From positions 372,001-436,000 of the forward strand of contig NZ_CP116034.1 in the NCBI RefSeq assembly GCF_027945075.1: DNA of 64,000 bases. Direction: 5' to 3'. Made by a program: the position numbers and the translations under genes. This stretch comes from Chryseobacterium sp. CY350 (lineage in GTDB: Bacteria; Bacteroidota; Bacteroidia; Flavobacteriales; Weeksellaceae). This document shows, piece after piece, positions 8,460 to 17,806 of the stretch; the stretch's first letter is position 1; the number at the start of each line of letters is the position of its first letter. The notes under the pieces are model-generated. The model searched no databases, was not told the DNA's origin, and saw only the letters and a list, made by a program, of their open reading frames with translations.

Positions 8460-9014
8460 ATGAAAAAAATACTTACCACTCTACTGATGTCTTTAGTCTT
8501 TGGCTTTGCACAGGCACAATATAGTACTGAAGACGAAATGCATATCTATAATTTTACCGACCCTACTTCTCCTAGCGGTGGATATAGGTTTTTTACTGGT
8601 ATAGTTACCGCTATAAATCCTAATAACTGCACCCCAGTAGTGCAAGGTCAAACTGCAGCATATATATATCCGGGTGAGTCCACTGTCTATAAAAAGTTTC
8701 AAGGTTCCGGATCTTCTTATATTCCTATCAATTCGTGGACGGTTTATACTGGAACATCGACACAAAACTATAATCAAAGTAGCAACGTATTAACAGTATT
8801 TGAGCCACTATCCAGATGGGGTGGTTTTCTTGCGGAGTATTTAGACGCCGCTACTTTGAGCTATGGAGAAAATATAGAAATTGGGTATGGTTACAACGGT
8901 TATAATTGTTATAATTATGGTCTTAACCATACAGATTCGTATATTAATGCTTATTCTTTTTATGTTCCGAGTACTAATCCTAATGCGGAAAATTATTATG
9001 TAATCATACAATAA
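8460..9014 (+). CDS. Secreted ~184-aa protein, module copy 2
   Basis: The signal peptide MKKILTTLLMSLVFGFAQAQ leads into YSTEDEMHIYNFTD and a Tyr/Asn/Ser-rich, beta-prone body (GYGYNGYNCYNYGLNHTDSY). It ends ENYYVIIQ. It is homologous in position, length and termini to the 5386 product but diverged in the middle, which suggests faster change of a surface-exposed part. No C-terminal sorting domain is seen, so it may stay periplasmic or be carried by its partner. The family is not recognised. Confidence 0.65.
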   Translation: MKKILTTLLMSLVFGFAQAQYSTEDEMHIYNFTDPTSPSGGYRFFTGIVTAINPNNCTPVVQGQTAAYIYPGESTVYKKFQGSGSSYIPINSWTVYTGTSTQNYNQSSNVLTVFEPLSRWGGFLAEYLDAATLSYGENIEIGYGYNGYNCYNYGLNHTDSYINAYSFYVPSTNPNAENYYVIIQ

Positions 9015-9054
9015 TTATGCTTTATTAGTGCGGATTCACGAAGAAAGCATCATA

Positions 9055-10878
9055 ATGTTTAATCAACCTTATATGAAAATATTATTGTATTTATTTTTAG
9101 TCTTTTCGTCTTTGCACCAGTCGCAAAGTTTTGATTACGAAAGAACGTATGGTACCTACTACGGACCTACAGTTACCGAGCTTAGCGGTCCCAATAATAT
9201 GGGCTATGTATTTTTTAACCCTTCACTTCCCAATAATATTTATATTAATGGAACCGTTGCTTTTGGGTATGCTCCCTTAACGGATACTCAGTATAATCAA
9301 TACGTAGTTAACAGTACCAATTATGTAGATAGCAGTACATCAGAGAATACGATACACGGAGTTTTTAACAGTACCGGCAACGCACTGCTTAGCGAATATT
9401 TATCTCCCAATGACAACAACGACGAGTATCAATGGGCTTTTGACGGAAGCGATAATGGAATTTATACAAAAAAATTTGATGCGCCAGCAGATGCCGCAAG
9501 CAGTAATGTATGGTTTGCTACAAATCCCAATAATGCCTCTTCTACAGAAACGAAAATGCTGTTTAAAAAAGGCAGTAACGGGACCTTACTTTGGAAAACG
9601 TTCCTCCCAGAAAATGTAGAACGTATTCTGCAGGACGATAGCGGAAATATATACGTGCAGGGGTCAACACAGCTTCAAAATATTGGTACAGTAGGTACTT
9701 TTCAGCCTAATTATACTGTAGAGATAGATCCCACCACTAATCTACCGTATCGCAATGTATTTATTACAAAACTATCTTCTACCGGGCAATTGCAATGGAC
9801 TACTTACTTTTACAATAGGTCAGATGTTGTTGACATTGCTTATTACAACAATCATCTGTACATTATGTCTAACGGTGCGAATTTGCAAATGGCAACTCCC
9901 GGAACATGGCAAACAACAACTACAAATAACGCGTTAACCAAAATGGATACTGCAACAGGAAACAGAGTATGGGGCACCTATATCGGTGATCCGTCGTCAA
10001 CAGGTGATGTTCCCACAATGTTGAGAGTAAATGCCACCGGAATTTATTTTTTTGGCATTCAGTTTCTTTTTACAGGTGTTAGCAGTTATTTTGCTACTAC
10101 GGGAGCTTTTAAAGCGACACCCACAGGAGATACCGATTATTTTTTGGTTAAAATGGATGAAACAGGAAACAGGGTATGGGGAACGTATTTTGGAAGTAAT
10201 GGTTATGACCATGCTCTGGCTCATGGACAGTTGGCGCTAACGGACAATGGTATTTTTGTTACCGGAGCTAGCTACGGACAAACCAATAACATAGCAACCC
10301 CAGGAGCCTATCAGGAGACCCATCCGGTAAGTACCTCAAACGGAACCGCATTGTATTTTGCTAAGTTCGACACTACGGGAAATCAGCAATGGTGTTCCTA
10401 CTATGGAGGAAGTAATAGTCCTGCAAATTTAAGTGTCCCGGTGATTTCCATTTATCCCCTAGCTAATGGGCATTTTTATTTGGTAGGTGCTACTAATGCT
10501 TCCACAGGTATTTCAACAGCAGGAACCTACCAACCGCAATTGCCTCCTCAAACCACAAATTTTTATACAGGTTTTATTGCGAGATTTAATTACAAAGGCG
10601 AATTGGGAAGCAATGAGGTAGCCGATAGTAAAGATTTACAGTTATTTGATAATCCTAATAATGGTAATTTTTCGTTGCAGGGAGATATTTTGACAAAAGA
10701 AAATTGTAAAATGAAAGTTTTCGATGCATCAGGAAGAATTGTTTATCAGCAAAACCTTTCAAAACAAAAGAAAATTAATTTTGAGTTAACTGGTTTTTTA
10801 ACTTCAGCAAGCTATATTTTAAAAGTTTCTGATTCCAAAAATGAAATTTTAAAGTCTTTTAAAATGATTGTACATTAA
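9055..10878 (+). CDS. T9SS-secreted beta-propeller-like (SBBP-type) repeat protein, module copy 2
   Basis: About 607 aa. Two starts are plausible, ATG 9055 (MFNQPYMKILLYLFLVF...) and ATG 9073 (MKILLYLFLVFSSLHQSQS); both leave a signal peptide. The mature part begins SFDYERTYGTYYGP. Repeats of the type LVKMDETGNRVWGTYFGSNG and FAKFDTTGNQQWCSYYGGSN alternate with TxGAYQE/TAGTYQ segments, as in SBBP propellers. The end is a type A T9SS domain: LFDNPNNGNFSLQGDI, KVFDASGRIVYQQ, ASYILKVSDSKNEILKSFKM. It closes the second module and is followed by a strong hairpin terminator. Confidence 0.8.
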   Translation: MFNQPYMKILLYLFLVFSSLHQSQSFDYERTYGTYYGPTVTELSGPNNMGYVFFNPSLPNNIYINGTVAFGYAPLTDTQYNQYVVNSTNYVDSSTSENTIHGVFNSTGNALLSEYLSPNDNNDEYQWAFDGSDNGIYTKKFDAPADAASSNVWFATNPNNASSTETKMLFKKGSNGTLLWKTFLPENVERILQDDSGNIYVQGSTQLQNIGTVGTFQPNYTVEIDPTTNLPYRNVFITKLSSTGQLQWTTYFYNRSDVVDIAYYNNHLYIMSNGANLQMATPGTWQTTTTNNALTKMDTATGNRVWGTYIGDPSSTGDVPTMLRVNATGIYFFGIQFLFTGVSSYFATTGAFKATPTGDTDYFLVKMDETGNRVWGTYFGSNGYDHALAHGQLALTDNGIFVTGASYGQTNNIATPGAYQETHPVSTSNGTALYFAKFDTTGNQQWCSYYGGSNSPANLSVPVISIYPLANGHFYLVGATNASTGISTAGTYQPQLPPQTTNFYTGFIARFNYKGELGSNEVADSKDLQLFDNPNNGNFSLQGDILTKENCKMKVFDASGRIVYQQNLSKQKKINFELTGFLTSASYILKVSDSKNEILKSFKMIVH

Positions 10879-10883
10879 GCCTT

Positions 10884-10922
10884 AAAATCATCCTCAAAGT
10901 ACTTTTGAGGATGATTTTTTTT
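10884..10922 (+). terminator. Strong Rho-independent terminator after module 2
   Basis: AATCATCCTCAAA and TTTGAGGATGATT form a perfect 13-bp stem with a GTAC loop, flanked by A-run and T-run, so it could act on both strands. Confidence 0.85.
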
Positions 10923-10984
10923 AAGTTCTATTTGTTCAGAAGTCACCTCTCTTTCGAGTTATCTTTTCGAAGAAATTACTCAAC

Positions 10985-11280
10985 CTAGTTTTTATTTTAT
11001 GGATGCTGAAGATATGGCATTTCAAAATGGTAAGCTTCGTGCAAAGTATGGTAAATCAGTCTTGAAGAATCTTGCTAATCATCTATTAGTAGAATATGAA
11101 AAAGATTTAATGATCGAAACCTTAATAATATGCGAGCTTTTTTCATCGCATTTCCAATTTGGAACGCTGTGCGTACCGAATTGAGCTGGACTCACTACCG
11201 AATTATTAGTAGAATTGAGCAAGCTGAACACAGAATACTGTCTTATCAACTATTTTTTAATTTTCTTCATGAAAGGTCTA
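10985..11280 (+). pseudogene. Relic of a DUF1016 (YhcG-type PDDEXK nuclease) gene
   Basis: Two adjoining frames together give the N-terminal region of DUF1016 proteins. The first reads KLRAKYGKSVLKNLANHLLV. After a frameshift near 11112 the second reads NLNNMRAFFIAFPIWNAVRT then ELSWTHYRIISRIEQAEHR. The motif LSWTHYRxxxRxE is a hallmark of this family, which is linked to restriction and other defence loci. Only ~90 residues survive, there is no nuclease domain, and the frame runs by chance into the next relic. Confidence 0.65.
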
Positions 11281-11289
11281 CAATAGATA

Positions 11290-12205
11290 TAGTCATAACA
11301 TTTCTGTTATCAGGAATGTTCCATATAGTGGTAAAAGGATTAGGATATGATCGAAGCAGAAATGACGTGGAATACCGTTTCAATGATTACATTACTGCTC
11401 TAAAGCAGACCAAAGATGATGTTGAGATTATTTTTGCAAGCGGAAGTTCCGAAACTTTTGATCTGGTCATCTAAGCAGAAGGAATTGGTTCACATACAAG
11501 AAAACTGATTTTCGGCAGACGGCCTGAATTTAAGTTTTTGGGATTATACACTGCGTATGTTACAATCAGTAAAGCATTAACAGATAGCAGCTGGGCGCGG
11601 TGGTGCAACGCTCAAAACGGGATTGTTTTTCTGATCCGACCGGATAACTATGGCAGCACCTGGGCTTCGATCACATTTACGGCTGAAGAGGATGAGTACT
11701 AGGGTCTCTCCGTTGAAGAACAAAAGACTGCACTAATCAAGCGGATAGAGGGTAGTGGCTGGGAATCTGAACGTTTGATCAAAGAAATTGGTAACACCAC
11801 AGATCTTTATTTTGACCGGATTAGTCAGGTGAAGTCACCAAAATGGAGCGAGGGGAGAGCTGTTATTGTCGGTGATGCCGCTTATTGTGCGACACCTATA
11901 GCCGGTAAAGGAACTGATTTGGCTATGTCAGGAGCCTACATTTTAGCAGGCGAAATTTCTACTGCGAATTCATATCAGGAAGCATTTGAAGCTTATGAAA
12001 ATAAGATACGACCATATGTTGAAAAATGTCAAAAACTGCCTCCTGGAATACCTAAACTGGTTATCCAAAATCCAAGCTAGGGGTGGGAATTTTAAACGGG
12101 TTGGTGTCTGTAGTCGGCAGTAAAGGAAATAAGTGGTTGATGGGGCTTTTTCAAAATGATCAGGAGACACCCAAACCCGAGATTGTTCTTCCAAACTATG
12201 AGTAA
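11290..12205 (+). pseudogene. Relic of a FAD-dependent monooxygenase
   Basis: In the frame of 11472 the sequence reads NDYITALKQTKDDVEIIFAS and SSETFDLVI, then TAA (11472-11474), then AEGIGSHTRKLIFGRRP. Further on come ITFTAEEDEY, TAG (11700-11702) and LSVEEQKTALIKRIEGSGW. The C-terminal FAD-binding motif SEGRAVIVGDAAYCATPIAG with KGTDLAMSGAYIL is intact. A frameshift near 12078 continues into VGILNGLVSVVGSKGNKW and ends NYE-stop at 12205. GDAAyxxxPxxGxGxxxAxxdA is diagnostic of PHBH/UbiH-type flavin monooxygenases. The N-terminal GxGxxG region is absent. The gene is clearly inactive. Confidence 0.75.
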
Positions 12206-12518
12206 GAATATGGTTAATAATTATTTTGATATTCAGAATGATTATAATAGTTCAGAATTACCAGGTTGATATCATTAAGAAGTTTAAAAGATTTGTAACC
12301 TTTCCAGTATTTAGTATTTTTCTGTTTTTCAATTCGATAGCAACCGACCAATATTTGAGCATGATAACAATTCAGTTTTAAATTGGTGCTCAAATGCAGT
12401 ATGCTTAAAAGCAGCAGAACACTGCATGAAAATGTGAGCAAAACCCAAAGAGAACGTAATCTTTATAAATAAACGTAAGACTAGAAATCAGTCATTTAAT
12501 TATAAAAAAATTGCTACT

Positions 12519-12791
12519 ATGATTGAGAAAGAATTTAATGAAAGCTTACTAGTAGATCGCAATGGGAAGTTCAGGGAAATAGATGATATATTTCATAAGA
12601 AAATGGGTGAGGGGATCAGTTTGAGTAGGTTTAAAATTTATATTTCAAAACTTTCGTCAAATTTATACTTTAATTATGACAAAGGGTCATAGCTAAAGGT
12701 TTTAAAAAAAACTAGAAAAAATATAGGCTATGTAATAACTACAAATTATGATGATTTAATTGAATAGTTGTTGCATCTTGGCATAATTTAG
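12519..12791 (+). pseudogene. Relic of a SIR2-like domain protein
   Basis: One frame, MIEKEFNESLLVDRNGKF...FKIYISKLSSNLYFNYDKGS, is cut by TAG at 12690-12692. It resumes in the same frame with LKVLKKTRKNIGYVITTNYD and DLIE, then TAG (12765-12767), LLHLGII and a third TAG. The motif ITTNYDxLIE is typical of SIR2_2-type NADase or effector domains of phage-defence proteins. The downstream part is missing. It lies about 1.3 kb from the DUF1016 relic. Confidence 0.5.
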
Positions 12792-12956
12792 AATTATCCA
12801 TACTTGTAGGATTCTACCTGATTAACAGAATTATACCAATACACTTCTTATCAATTAAACATAAAAGTGATTCAGAATATTGACAGCTTAGAATTTGAGT
12901 GATTTAACTTCTGATTTACGTTTGTATATTTTAAAAGGCTTCTTTAGCAGACATAG

Positions 12957-13592
12957 TTACTCAATAATGCTTCTGAAATATCCTTTAGAATTAGTTATTG
13001 AATCAGTTGGATTAAATTTTATCTGCAGTTCTATTTTTCCAAAAATACTGTCACCTTTTTTATATTGAGATTTATCGAGTGTTAATTTCTGTTTCTTCAC
13101 AGTGTATCTTTCGGATTCTAAAAAATCAAGCATACTTTTGCTATCAGTATAATATTCGGATGATGTGTAAAAGAAATTTCCGAATTTTGATACTTTTAAA
13201 TTAACTCCCGTAAACCCATCTCCACTGTTAAAATTCAAAAAATAAATGTGATCAGATCTCAAACTTTTGGTGATGTTTAAGTTGAAAGATACCGTATCAC
13301 CCTTTCTTTCAAATATTTCTAGGTCAGTACGTATTTTTGCAGGGTCGTACATGATAAAAGCCGGATCGAAAACTTTGGAATTAAGATTGTTTACTTCCCT
13401 TGATTTTCCGATATTTTTATCAATATCAATCTTATTCCATTTTGAAACAAAATAGACTGTTCCAAGAAATAAAATAGTTATTATGATCCGGAAAATATAT
13501 TTTAAACTTTTCGTCAATTTAGAAAGTTGGGTTTGAAGATTACAATTGACCAGATTTTCGCAGTAAGGTAACAATAAGTCATATTGTACCAC
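12957..13592 (-). CDS. Unknown membrane-anchored envelope protein (211 aa)
   Basis: A ~28-residue cytosolic head (MVQYDLLLPYCENLVNCNLQ...) is followed by one transmembrane helix at ~residues 33-49 (FRIIITILFLGTVYFVSKW) and a ~160-residue, beta-prone extracytoplasmic part rich in Lys, Ser and Phe. No family recognised. The frame is long, has normal codon use for the window and lacks lesions, unlike its left neighbours. Another envelope gene lies 200 bp upstream on the same strand. The function is unknown. Confidence 0.6.
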   Translation of the reverse strand: MVQYDLLLPYCENLVNCNLQTQLSKLTKSLKYIFRIIITILFLGTVYFVSKWNKIDIDKNIGKSREVNNLNSKVFDPAFIMYDPAKIRTDLEIFERKGDTVSFNLNITKSLRSDHIYFLNFNSGDGFTGVNLKVSKFGNFFYTSSEYYTDSKSMLDFLESERYTVKKQKLTLDKSQYKKGDSIFGKIELQIKFNPTDSITNSKGYFRSIIE

Positions 13593-13792
13593 TGCTTAAA
13601 TGGTTTTAAAGACTTGTAGATTACAGGTTGAGGCGATAATTTCCGCCAACCATGTTGTAAAAATATTCTTTTTTCTGATATTGAAAGTAAATTTCATTGC
13701 AGCGTTACTAATACAGATCTGCTAATTAAAATATCATACCTTTTTTACTTTTAAATATATTTGAGCAGATAATCTTTTTCATGTAAATTCAT

Positions 13793-14341
13793 TTAGGTGA
13801 CAACAAATTCAAATCTATTGTCAGAAATGTTATTCCCTTTGATACTTGTAATTATTTGGATAAAGACGCATTGCCCTTCTTCGAATTCCCTATCCTGAAA
13901 AGTTGCAAAAGAATCAAATGAATAGATACCTTTTCTGTTAAGTATAATATCAACTTCTAATTCATAACTATCAGTCACGCTGTTGTAGACCGGAGACGAA
14001 CTGAAATCATCAATTTTCTTTCCTTTTACAAAGTTGACGTTATTGTCCTGAAAAAGCTCAGAAAGATTTATTCTCAAAATTCCAGTGGATTGTTTTGTTG
14101 CCTGAAAAATATCAATATACTTTGAATTGACTTTCATTTTCGATGGGATTGAAAATTTCAACTTTATTGATTCACTCTGTGCATATGACAGCTTGGTAGG
14201 AGAAATCAGTATCAAATCCTGCTCATTTAATACATTGGTGTATTGATCACACGGATTCTCACCTCTGTTGTCACACTGCATCATCAGAGGAATCAAAAAT
14301 ACTGACAAAAAAATATTCAAGAAAGTAAATTTAAACATCAC
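13793..14341 (-). CDS. Putative lipoprotein of unknown function (182 aa)
   Basis: The N-terminus MMFKFTFLNIFLSVFLIPLM is followed by MQC-DNRG, a plausible lipobox with Cys at residue 23. The mature domain looks like an Ig-like or beta-sandwich fold (SIKLKFSIPSKMKVNSKYID, then FQATKQSTGILRINLSELFQ). Two further Cys (CDQY and GQCVF) could pair. Its neighbour at 12957 on the same strand is also extracytoplasmic. No family is recognised. The start could equally be the second Met. Confidence 0.6.
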   Translation of the reverse strand: MMFKFTFLNIFLSVFLIPLMMQCDNRGENPCDQYTNVLNEQDLILISPTKLSYAQSESIKLKFSIPSKMKVNSKYIDIFQATKQSTGILRINLSELFQDNNVNFVKGKKIDDFSSSPVYNSVTDSYELEVDIILNRKGIYSFDSFATFQDREFEEGQCVFIQIITSIKGNNISDNRFEFVVT

Positions 14342-14479
14342 GTCTTTTTAAACTTTATTTATTAGCGAATAATATTTCACTATAGGATTTACAATATAAA
14401 TTGCCCGTCAAATATATATAAAATATTGAAGCTGTTTTATAAAAACTGTTTATTAAATAATTATTTATTCTAATTACAG

Positions 14480-14509
14480 AATAATTCACAATCGAAAAAG
14501 TGAATTATT
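14480..14509. repeat. Inverted repeat AATAATTCAC-N10-GTGAATTATT
   Basis: Perfect 10-bp arms around a 10-base loop. It resembles the repeats at 14961 and 40953 in arm sequence. It could be a terminator for the minus-strand gene cluster, an operator or a scattered small repeat. Confidence 0.6.
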
Positions 14510-14960
14510 ATGAATTGAAAAAAAGTTATCTGATATTAACATATTTTTTATAAATACAAAAAATTATGTAATGTTTGTCCTCCAGCTTTCAGAGTGTTGA
14601 AATAGGTATGTTCAAGAGCAGCCTTATTCATCATCCTACACTTCAGGGTTATCAACATGCCTATATTGCAATACTGTTTTTGAATACGAATAATCTGATG
14701 CTTTGATTGACTACGATCAGACCTAATTTGAATGCATACAAAATAATATCTAGAGATTCTGTGTCTGCAGAATATTCGACTCAGTAATGATTTTTAGATG
14801 GGAGAGGCCTAAAGCAGGAAATATTTTACATCATTCAACAAATTTGTAATTAAAATACATTATAATTTTAACAAAGGATAGAATTCTCAAACATTAATCT
14901 GTAAAAAACTACATTTAGATTCGAAAAATAAATCATTATAGTAGGAAAAAAGTTAAAATG

Positions 14961-14994
14961 AGATAATTCACTGATTAAATAGTGAATTATCTTT
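14961..14994. repeat. Inverted repeat AGATAATTCACT-N8-AGTGAATTATCT
   Basis: Perfect 12-bp arms with loop GATTAAAT, followed by TTCTAATC. It shares ATAATTCAC/GTGAATTAT with the 14480 repeat. It could form a hairpin but no gene end lies just before it. Confidence 0.65.
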
Positions 14995-15166
14995 CTAATC
15001 TAAAATTATTTATCAAGTTTTCAGTATTTTTATTGATATGATAACAAATAATACTTAATATTGTCTCCAATAATCAAAACATCCATAATACTAATAAAAT
15101 TTTTAATTTATTGATTTTCAATTATATAAACTTGATAATATTGAATTGTGAATCATGAAAATAAAA

Positions 15167-15229
15167 CTATTTCACTAGAAAATGAAAATAACTCATCTTT
15201 TTTTTGCATTTCTTTCAGTAGTGAAATAG
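15167..15229. repeat. Inverted repeat CTATTTCACTA-N41-TAGTGAAATAG just upstream of the asparagine-synthase-like gene
   Basis: Perfect 11-bp arms at 15167-15177 and 15219-15229 enclose a T-rich segment that could hold the promoter of the gene starting at 15260. This layout suggests a repressor loop, or the ends of a tiny insertion. Confidence 0.55.
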
Positions 15230-15259
15230 GTGTTATTGACCTTCCAATACATTTTTTAC

Positions 15260-16679
15260 ATGACTCAAATCTCCCCCTTTCATTACTTTATTAGTACTAA
15301 TAAAAAGGATTTTTCGATCACCGGAACTAGTAATTTTGATCATTCTGATTTGAAGATCTGCATTCACCCTTCTAATAATGAAAATTTAGTTTGTTTTAAG
15401 AACATTATCTTTTTTGGCGAATGTTTCGATTATGTGAATACATCTCAATGTAATCAAGAAATCGTAGAATCTCTTCAAAAATTACAGTCTATTGACAAAT
15501 TAAAAAAAATTGAAAAGCTGTCAGGATTTTTTATTATAATTTTATTGGAAATTGATAATACTTACATCCTTAATGATGCAACTGGTCAATTAGAAGTTTT
15601 CATCTGTCATGATGAGACTGACTTGTATATCAGTTCTCAACCCAATATCATCGCAAAGATTTCCGGAAACAACGACTTTCACGATAATTTACCTCCTTAT
15701 ATTGCTGATAAAAAAATAAATATTTTCAGCAGAACACCTTATAGATCTATTACAAAGCTTATTTCAAATTTTTATTATAACGTCATTGTGCGTAAATACA
15801 ACAGATATTCCCGAACAATGATCACTCAAAAGCTTGATAATCGGCAGGTGGCTTATTTGGTTTTGAGAATCCTTAAGAATACGGTGAGCAGTATGGTAGA
15901 AAGAAAGAATTTAGGAATAGCGATAACTGCAGGTTGGGATTCAAGAGTATTATTGCATCATCATTATCTATTCAAAAAATATCAATTATTATGTATTAAA
16001 TCATCAATCAGAAAATAGTAAGCAAGATGTTATAATAGCTCAGAAAATAGCTCAACATTTCGAAAAAAATTTAACTGTGATAAATTATAATTTAGCTTCG
16101 ATAAAATTAGATGATAAAATTACGGAGCTTTGGAAAGATGACGAGAAAATTCGTAAGATTTCAACTGTAATGAATAATTACTATCCAGACAATTATCTCA
16201 TTAACGGCAATGTCAGCGAGGTTGCGAGAAACTTTTATGATCCTCTGCCTGGAAAGATATCGATTGATGATATTTGTTATTTTATAGGAGTTAGATGTGG
16301 AAACTATGAAAAAGAAGCTTTATCTCAGTGGTTCAGTGAAACAGATGATAAAGTTGATCTGTTAGATTCTATTTATTGGGAGCACAAAATGCCGAATTGG
16401 GCAGGAAGCAGCAAATCGATTTCGAATATTTACAATATCGTTACTTCTCCTTTTAACAATAGATACTTGCTGAATTTGCTTATTGCAACGAACAGACGTG
16501 ATAGAGACAAATATTTCCACACCATTTATAAGCTTTTATTAGAAATAATTGATGAAAAATTAACCAGCATACCGATAAATCCCACCAGAAAAAACCTTAA
16601 AATCAGAGTATTGAAAAATCTACATATATATCCTGCTTATAGATATGTATACTTTAAATGGAGAAAGCTTAAATTTTAA
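15260..16679 (+). pseudogene. Asparagine-synthase-like (PP-loop) gene with a single frameshift
   Basis: Frame A runs from ATG 15260 (MTQISPFHYFISTNKKDFSI) to TAG 16016-16018. It contains the ATP pyrophosphatase motif GIAITAGWDSRVLLHHHY, equivalent to the SGGxDSxxLL loop of asparagine synthases. Frame B (+1) continues without gap as YYVLNHQSENSKQDVIIAQK and on to the TAA at 16679, giving a combined ~470 aa. The shift fits one extra base in the A6 run at 15974-15979. Residue 2 is Thr, not Cys, so there is no Ntn glutaminase nucleophile. Such stand-alone proteins occur in RiPP and polysaccharide clusters, but no partner is seen here. It could be a pseudogene, a sequencing error or a slippery site. 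Confidence 0.65.
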
Positions 16680-16876
16680 TTTTATATCAAAATCCCAGAA
16701 GACTGAAATATGCAAAGCATTTAATACTGATTAATTTCAAAACGTAATCATTTAGAAATTCTACTTCATATAAAATTATTACAGTTTAAGCAACTCTTTA
16801 TTTTTATAGTTTAACTGATTTAAAATTGTGTTAAATAAAATAATTCCCTACATAAAAAAAATCCTTATAAATTATC

Positions 16877-17557
16877 ATGAAATCAAAAAAAATCTTAATT
16901 TCAAACATCCTATTTTTTTCGTCATTTATTTTCGCACAAGAAACACAACAGCAGAAATTTAAAGTTGATGCCGGATTTGAGTTTAGAATTGTTCCATTTA
17001 ACTTTAAGAATGCGGAAGGTCTGTACACCACCAATAAGTTCTTTCTATACAACAGGGATAAACATTTGTCCGGTAACAGTATAAATTTAAGCATAGAATA
17101 TTACTTCCTTAAGAACACGACAATTGGTATTAATCAAAGTTTCAGGTATGATCAGTTATATTCTGATAATAACCTGAATAATCCAAATAATTATTTCACA
17201 ACTGATCAGCATATGAGAATTATTGCAGATACAGAAATTCAGTTAAAACAATATTTTCCATTAAAAAACATCAATCATCAGATTATCGCAAGTTTAGGTT
17301 ATGGATTTATGAATAATAATACACTGTTCCACGTAACAGAAGTTTATGACCGAGATCCGAATGATCAAATTAATTTTAGTAGAACCAGTGAAGTTGATTT
17401 TCAATTTCAAGCTTATAAAATAGGTGTGGGCTATCAATATAAAAGATTTGAAGCGATGGTAGGGATTTACATCGTTGAAAAGGACAATTTTGATGATTAT
17501 TCCAGTGCATTCGGCATGCCTTTTCTAAAGTTGAGCTACAATATTGTGAAATTTTAG
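16877..17557 (+). CDS. Outer-membrane beta-barrel protein (226 aa)
   Basis: The signal peptide MKSKKILISNILFFSSFIFA-QE is followed by alternating hydrophobic/polar strands such as FKVDAGFEFRIVPFNF, NSINLSIEYYFLKNTTIGIN, IIASLGYGFM and YKIGVGYQYKRFEAMVGIYI. It ends on FLKLSYNIVKF with the terminal Phe typical of barrels. The length suits an 8-10-strand barrel of the OmpW/OprF-like type in Bacteroidetes. It stands alone with ~200-bp flanks. The specific function is unknown. Confidence 0.7.
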   Translation: MKSKKILISNILFFSSFIFAQETQQQKFKVDAGFEFRIVPFNFKNAEGLYTTNKFFLYNRDKHLSGNSINLSIEYYFLKNTTIGINQSFRYDQLYSDNNLNNPNNYFTTDQHMRIIADTEIQLKQYFPLKNINHQIIASLGYGFMNNNTLFHVTEVYDRDPNDQINFSRTSEVDFQFQAYKIGVGYQYKRFEAMVGIYIVEKDNFDDYSSAFGMPFLKLSYNIVKF

Positions 17558-17806
17558 GTACTATTGCAGATTGATTGTTACAAAATAAACAACCATACTT
17601 CAATAGTGCTGTTACTGGATTTAATTTATTCCTTAAAAAGGCAGTATCAAAGTCGGTAAGTAGACAACGATACGACCTACCTAACGGTTGATACACTTGT
17701 TGGCTTAATTACATAAGTGAACCAATTCAATATTTTTTTATAATTTACTTAAAGTTGTGAAATATATTATGATAATTGTTTATATTTAAATAATTTTGTT
17801 TTTGAT

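Larger units (their letters stand above)
14342..15259. other. Long gene-poor, AT-rich spacer
   Basis: About 900 bp with no credible gene on either strand. It contains three inverted repeats listed separately, all built on TTCAC/GTGAA. A T-rich tract at 15199-15205 precedes the asparagine-synthase-like gene and may be part of its promoter. Confidence 0.5.

Noticed and set aside
11130..11474. One intact 114-aa gene
   Set aside because: Its first third matches DUF1016 and its last third a FAD monooxygenase; the open frame joins two unrelated relics by chance.
12214..12441. Minus-strand 75-codon frame (segment ILVGCYRIEKQKNTKYWKGY) as a possible transposase end
   Set aside because: No catalytic motif, no inverted repeats and no extension into a longer transposase; too weak to call.
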